Source of the DNA: Bacteroidota bacterium
GTDB lineage: Bacteria; Bacteroidota; Bacteroidia; Bacteroidales; Porphyromonadaceae
Assembly (NCBI GenBank): GCA_023396255.1
Contig: JAEWWU010000013.1
Span: 260,298 to 324,297 of the forward strand
Length of the DNA: 64,000 nt
Reading direction: 5' to 3'
This document shows positions 60,886 to 64,000 of the stretch, piece after piece (positions within the stretch are counted from its first letter, which is position 1; the number at the start of each line of letters is the position of its first letter). The notes under the pieces are model-generated. The model made no database searches and was not told the origin of the DNA. It was given only the letters and a program-made list of their open reading frames with translations. Both the position numbers and the translations under genes were made by a program.

Positions 60886-62586
60886 TTACAACGCGATTAT
60901 CTTGTATTTATTTAGTTCGTCCATTGTTTTTGTAACCTTGGGGGCCTTCTCAAATATGCTCCTAATTCCATAAGTGTCTAGAATCCACTCTTTGTAGATG
61001 CTGAAAGCATATTGTTTTCCTGCTCCTCCATCAAATAGTAAATATTGTATGTACATTCCTTGTTCTGGTTTATAATAATGAGGATGTTGACAACGAACCA
61101 TTTTTGATTCTTGTATGCCGAATAAAGGGAGAGATAGTGCAATACTCTTGGTATAGAATATATCTGATGGATCTTGTGAATATGGTGGAATTTTTCTGGT
61201 TGATAAGGGGGTGGCTTTTAGGCGATTAATTACTTGCACAATATCCATATCATAATACTTAGAGAAGTAATTTTTTAATTCCATAGCTTTCTTGTTGAAT
61301 TCGTCTTCGGTAGATGCAGTCCAATAAGTTTCGTCTTTTTCCTTATATGGCCTTAATTGAATGTAATCCCCGTAGCGGGTGCGCAATACTGCATAAATGT
61401 TCTTTAGAGGCTCTCCGAATGATGCCAAAATAGGGTATTCCCCCCAATGAATCTCTATCTTGGGCGTGATGAATTTTCCATTCCATAACCTTGGGTCAGA
61501 AATCCTTTTTCGAATATTTTCTTCTCTAATGAACTGATCTAAAGTCAGAAAAGGGTTTTCTGGAAAGGAAATTAAGCGATGAGTGTTTTCGTCGTGTAAT
61601 GAAGTTATCCACGGAGAAAAATTCAGCGACACATTTTTTGCCTCTTGTACGGGAATATTCATCGAAGAATGAGGTTGTCCTCCTTGAACCCTAAGGGAGA
61701 GGCGCATCGAAGAAATATTTTCAGAATAGCTTTTTTTATCAATGGAGGCTCCATTAAAGGAAATGGAGCCACCTCCTTTATTCAAAATAGAGGCGTTAAT
61801 CGCGGTTTTAACGGAATCGTTTCGTTCCATTTCTGTCCTAGCATCTTTGAAATCTGTAACGAAGAGAAGCTCTGCTTTACCTCCAGCATAAAACTTATTG
61901 ATTAGAAGATTGCTATAACCATATTTTCCCGAAAACATTGTTGCAATAGGGGTATTGTAAAGATTGGCTAGAAAATGGGGACTATAGTATTCATCTGTTA
62001 ATTTGTTGTAAGTTAAAGCGGAAGGGGTAAGGTAGTATTTTTTTGAAAGGTACTCTATATTAGCTACCGCATATGTCCTTTTTGAAGAAAAAGTGTAATT
62101 CATTGAAAAAGATTGAGAAAAAGAATGGCTAAAGCCAAACGAAAAAGGGGAAAAATCAATGTTTGCAGAAGTAGAAGCTTCGAAATTTCTCTTTATATAA
62201 TTTGTCAATGTTTCACTACTACTAAATGCATAAGAGTCTATTTCTAATTGACGAACAGGGCGTACTCCGATTTCTCCTTTATTTTCCTTATAGAAATCTT
62301 CCATTCTAAAAACGGGTCCATCCCCAAGACAACGCTCGTCCCCCATAATTCCTTTCTTGGGAAAATAACAAATTCCGAGATTATGAATTGGATTGCCATC
62401 TTCTCCAAAACGCAAAGAAGAAATATTCGGAGAGATGGATTCGTTTAGGATAATGCTCCCCTGATTTGATCGTTTATGAAGCGTTTTGATAGTGCTATAA
62501 TCCTCGCGATTCTGATCTAAAGGTTTGTTCGTGCAAGAAAAAAGAACTCCGCACACAAATAGGATTGTTGCAATTTTTTTCATCAT
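60886..62586 (-). CDS. MACPF (perforin-like) lipoprotein
   Basis: 566-aa lipoprotein: signal with lipobox LFSC (Cys18). The MACPF domain spans ~residues 100-330: a serine/phenylalanine-rich hairpin (FSSSETLTNYIKRNF... FSPFSFGFSHSFSQSFSMNYTF), HFLANLYNTPIATMFSGKYGYSNLLINKFYAGGKAELLF, which corresponds to the family signature (YGTHF...GG) but with YGYS and two extra residues, and LRVQGGQP. The C-terminal half is beta-rich and unassigned. Bacteroidales MACPF proteins such as the BSAPs kill related strains by pore formation; that role is inferred here. AT-rich, unlike the housekeeping genes, and next to an integrase: likely acquired. Confidence 0.75.
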   Translation of the reverse strand: MMKKIATILFVCGVLFSCTNKPLDQNREDYSTIKTLHKRSNQGSIILNESISPNISSLRFGEDGNPIHNLGICYFPKKGIMGDERCLGDGPVFRMEDFYKENKGEIGVRPVRQLEIDSYAFSSSETLTNYIKRNFEASTSANIDFSPFSFGFSHSFSQSFSMNYTFSSKRTYAVANIEYLSKKYYLTPSALTYNKLTDEYYSPHFLANLYNTPIATMFSGKYGYSNLLINKFYAGGKAELLFVTDFKDARTEMERNDSVKTAINASILNKGGGSISFNGASIDKKSYSENISSMRLSLRVQGGQPHSSMNIPVQEAKNVSLNFSPWITSLHDENTHRLISFPENPFLTLDQFIREENIRKRISDPRLWNGKFITPKIEIHWGEYPILASFGEPLKNIYAVLRTRYGDYIQLRPYKEKDETYWTASTEDEFNKKAMELKNYFSKYYDMDIVQVINRLKATPLSTRKIPPYSQDPSDIFYTKSIALSLPLFGIQESKMVRCQHPHYYKPEQGMYIQYLLFDGGAGKQYAFSIYKEWILDTYGIRSIFEKAPKVTKTMDELNKYKIIAL

Positions 62587-63345
62587 TTGGTTTGTTTTAG
62601 GTTTAAATATTTAGGAGTTGCTATTCTACCATCAATATAAAAATCCAAATTTTGTTATAAGGAATTGTTTACTGATTGTAGCTATACATACCCCAAAAGT
62701 TATTAGCAATCTTACTTTAGTTATTGATATTTTATTTCTTTATAAACGAAGGGCTATTTAACAAAAAATAAGCTCCTATCATATCCGTTCTAATCAGAGT
62801 TGTTTTGTGGCCACTAGAAAATGATACTCTGCTGGTAAGTAATTTCTGGATCCTCCAAAACTTCCATTTGTATATTTTTGCTATAAACAGACTATTTTGC
62901 CTTATGTGCGCAAAATAACATTGTATAAAAATAGATTCGTAATTGACTTTTTGCAATAAACTAAATACTATATCTCTATATTGCAAATATAATAAAATAG
63001 AATGACTAAGATTCTCTTTTTAATGCAAGAAGAGGAGTGTAGAAGCGGGTGGTATTAGGAGTGAAAATGCTAATGAAAGAATAGATGTGCCCATATATAG
63101 TGGATAATAGATGTTTATTTGAGGGTAAAAACCTTAAATTAAAGCAATTCTATCTTATTGTGTGCTTTTGGTGAATTTATAAAAGTTATGGGTGTGGTAT
63201 ATGGAAATAAAATATTCTGAAACCATCAGTAAAGGTATGGTGCTTTGGATACAAAATGCGCCCCTCCTTATTGTTTATTGATATTTAATTGATGGTTGAA
63301 ATGCCTTGCGAATGGGTGATTAGTTCCGTGAATAATAAACGAATT
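62587..63345. other. AT-rich intergenic region before the integrase
   Basis: 760 bp, very AT-rich. It contains a partial dispersed repeat (63304-63328) directly upstream of the integrase ATG and no supported gene; a minus-strand 84-residue frame (62732-62986) is rejected. An attachment site, if any, would be expected here but no duplicated sequence can be seen within the window. Confidence 0.5.
63304..63328 (-). repeat. Dispersed intergenic repeat, partial copy E
   Basis: The reverse complement reads GGAACTAATCACCCATTCGC, a 2-mismatch match to the GGAACTAATTACCCATTTGC arm of copies B and C. Only this arm is present; it ends 17 bp before the integrase start codon. Confidence 0.6.
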
Positions 63346-64000
63346 ATGCGTAGCACATTTTCTTTACTACTCTATATCAATCGCAACAAGGTACGTGTGG
63401 ATGGAACAACTTCCGTACTCTGCCGAATCTCCATTGACGGGAAAAGCACGACGATAACCACCGGCATCTCCTGCGATCTCAAACAGTGGAATGCCAAAAC
63501 GGCGGAGACCGCAGAGGTACGGACGAACAATCGCCTGAAAGAGTTCCGCAAGCATGCGAAGCAGCTCTATGATGAAATGCTCAAAGAGCTGGGTGTGGTC
63601 AGTGCCGAACTATTGAAAAATAAAATTGCAGGTCATGTGATAATTCCCACCCATCTGCTCCAAATGGGAGAAAGGGAACGGGAACGCCTTGCCGTCCGCT
63701 CCAAGGAAATCGACTCTACTTCGACCTACAGGAGTTCTCGGTATTACCAGAGTTATATCCGTGAGTTCTTGGACTCGAAAGGCAAGACGGACATCGCCTT
63801 TTCAGACATTACCGAGGAATTCGGACGGGAATACAAGGTTTACCTGAAACGATACAAGAACTTCGGAGCATCTCAGACCAACCATTGCCTCTGCTGGCTG
63901 AACCGATTGGTTTACCTTGCCGTAGACCATGAGATTATCCGTGCCAATCCTTTGGAGGAGTTGGAGTATGAGAAGAAACCACCCTCCAAGCGAATGCATA
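63346..64000 (+). CDS. Site-specific tyrosine recombinase (integrase), 5' part
   Basis: Partial gene cut by the right edge: 218 codons from ATG 63346, no stop. The first ~80 residues form a Bacteroidota-type Arm DNA-binding domain (LLYINRNKVRVDGTTSVLCRISIDGKSTTITTGISCDLKQWN), followed by the SAM-like core-binding domain (YYQSYIREFLDSKGKTDIAFSDITEEFGREYKVYLKRYKNFGASQTNHCLCWLNRLVYLAVDHEIIRANPLEEL). The catalytic Arg/His/Tyr region lies beyond the window. Typical of conjugative transposons and ICEs. Noticeably higher GC than the preceding AT-rich segment. Confidence 0.85.
   Translation, partial: MRSTFSLLLYINRNKVRVDGTTSVLCRISIDGKSTTITTGISCDLKQWNAKTAETAEVRTNNRLKEFRKHAKQLYDEMLKELGVVSAELLKNKIAGHVIIPTHLLQMGERERERLAVRSKEIDSTSTYRSSRYYQSYIREFLDSKGKTDIAFSDITEEFGREYKVYLKRYKNFGASQTNHCLCWLNRLVYLAVDHEIIRANPLEELEYEKKPPSKRMH

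Noticed and set aside
62732..62986. 84-residue minus-strand frame
   Set aside because: AT-rich spacer, no family features and no promoter.
1..64000. CRISPR arrays, rRNA genes, complete insertion sequences
   Set aside because: No regular repeat-spacer arrays, rRNA sequence or transposase gene was found. The only recombinase is the integrase at the right edge.

Overview
The window looks like the chromosome of a member of the Bacteroidota, most likely Porphyromonas or a close Porphyromonadaceae relative. The evidence is: promoters of the TTG-N19-TAnnTTTG type and no clear Shine-Dalgarno sites; lipoproteins and surface proteins with type IX secretion (T9SS) C-terminal sorting domains; a GldH lipoprotein next to a PSP1/RicT gene; a bacterial V-type ATPase operon with a DUF2764 subunit; and a polysaccharide export, tyrosine kinase Ptk1 and PHP phosphatase Php1 cluster as in P. 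gingivalis. The assignment rests on recognised protein families only; no database was searched.

Layout. 1-5.6 kb is housekeeping: meaB, an acidic hypothetical, trmB, mrp, RNase P RNA (rnpB) and a YihY/BrkB membrane protein. 5.8-9.2 kb is the de novo NAD operon nadB-nadC-nadA. 9.3-11.9 kb holds a DEAD-box RNA helicase with a DbpA-type tail, convergent with an HD-domain gene. 12.4-16.8 kb is the Wza-like exporter, Ptk1 and Php1, with two terminator-like hairpins between kinase and phosphatase. 16.9-22.4 kb holds envelope proteins: a lamin-tail protein, a MORN/YwqK protein, a lipoprotein, DUF1266, LemA and DUF3137. 22.5-24.2 kb (minus) has a Dabb protein and SerB. 24.5-32.1 kb (minus) is the seven-gene V-ATPase operon.

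The second half is dominated by secreted and surface proteins. There is an LRR protein (32.7-34.6 kb, minus), a delta-60-repeat beta-propeller protein (35.3-38.4 kb), a membrane acyltransferase, pnp, a candidate structured RNA (possibly 6S), tRNA-Asn, a GNAT enzyme, a PAP2 phosphatase, a PSP1 protein and GldH. From 47.8 to 57.0 kb comes a run of four T9SS cargo genes: a YD-like protein, two LRR proteins, and a C10 (streptopain-like) cysteine protease fused to an LRR block. The LRR proteins share a C-terminal capping module, found six times in four proteins. Then follow a BlaI/BlaR1-like pair with two clear operators, a zinc metallopeptidase, an AT-rich segment with a MACPF (perforin-like) lipoprotein, and the first part of a tyrosine recombinase cut by the right edge, which suggests an integrated element beginning there.

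A dispersed intergenic repeat, with a TTGGACGGAAGA core, a conserved AGGGAATTA/TAATTCCCT hairpin and an AGGGAACTAATTACCC arm, occurs at about 12.1, 32.4 and 39.7 kb, with partial copies at 22.46 and 63.3 kb. Together with the MACPF gene, the LRR capping module and the candidate RNAs, it is the least explained structure here.
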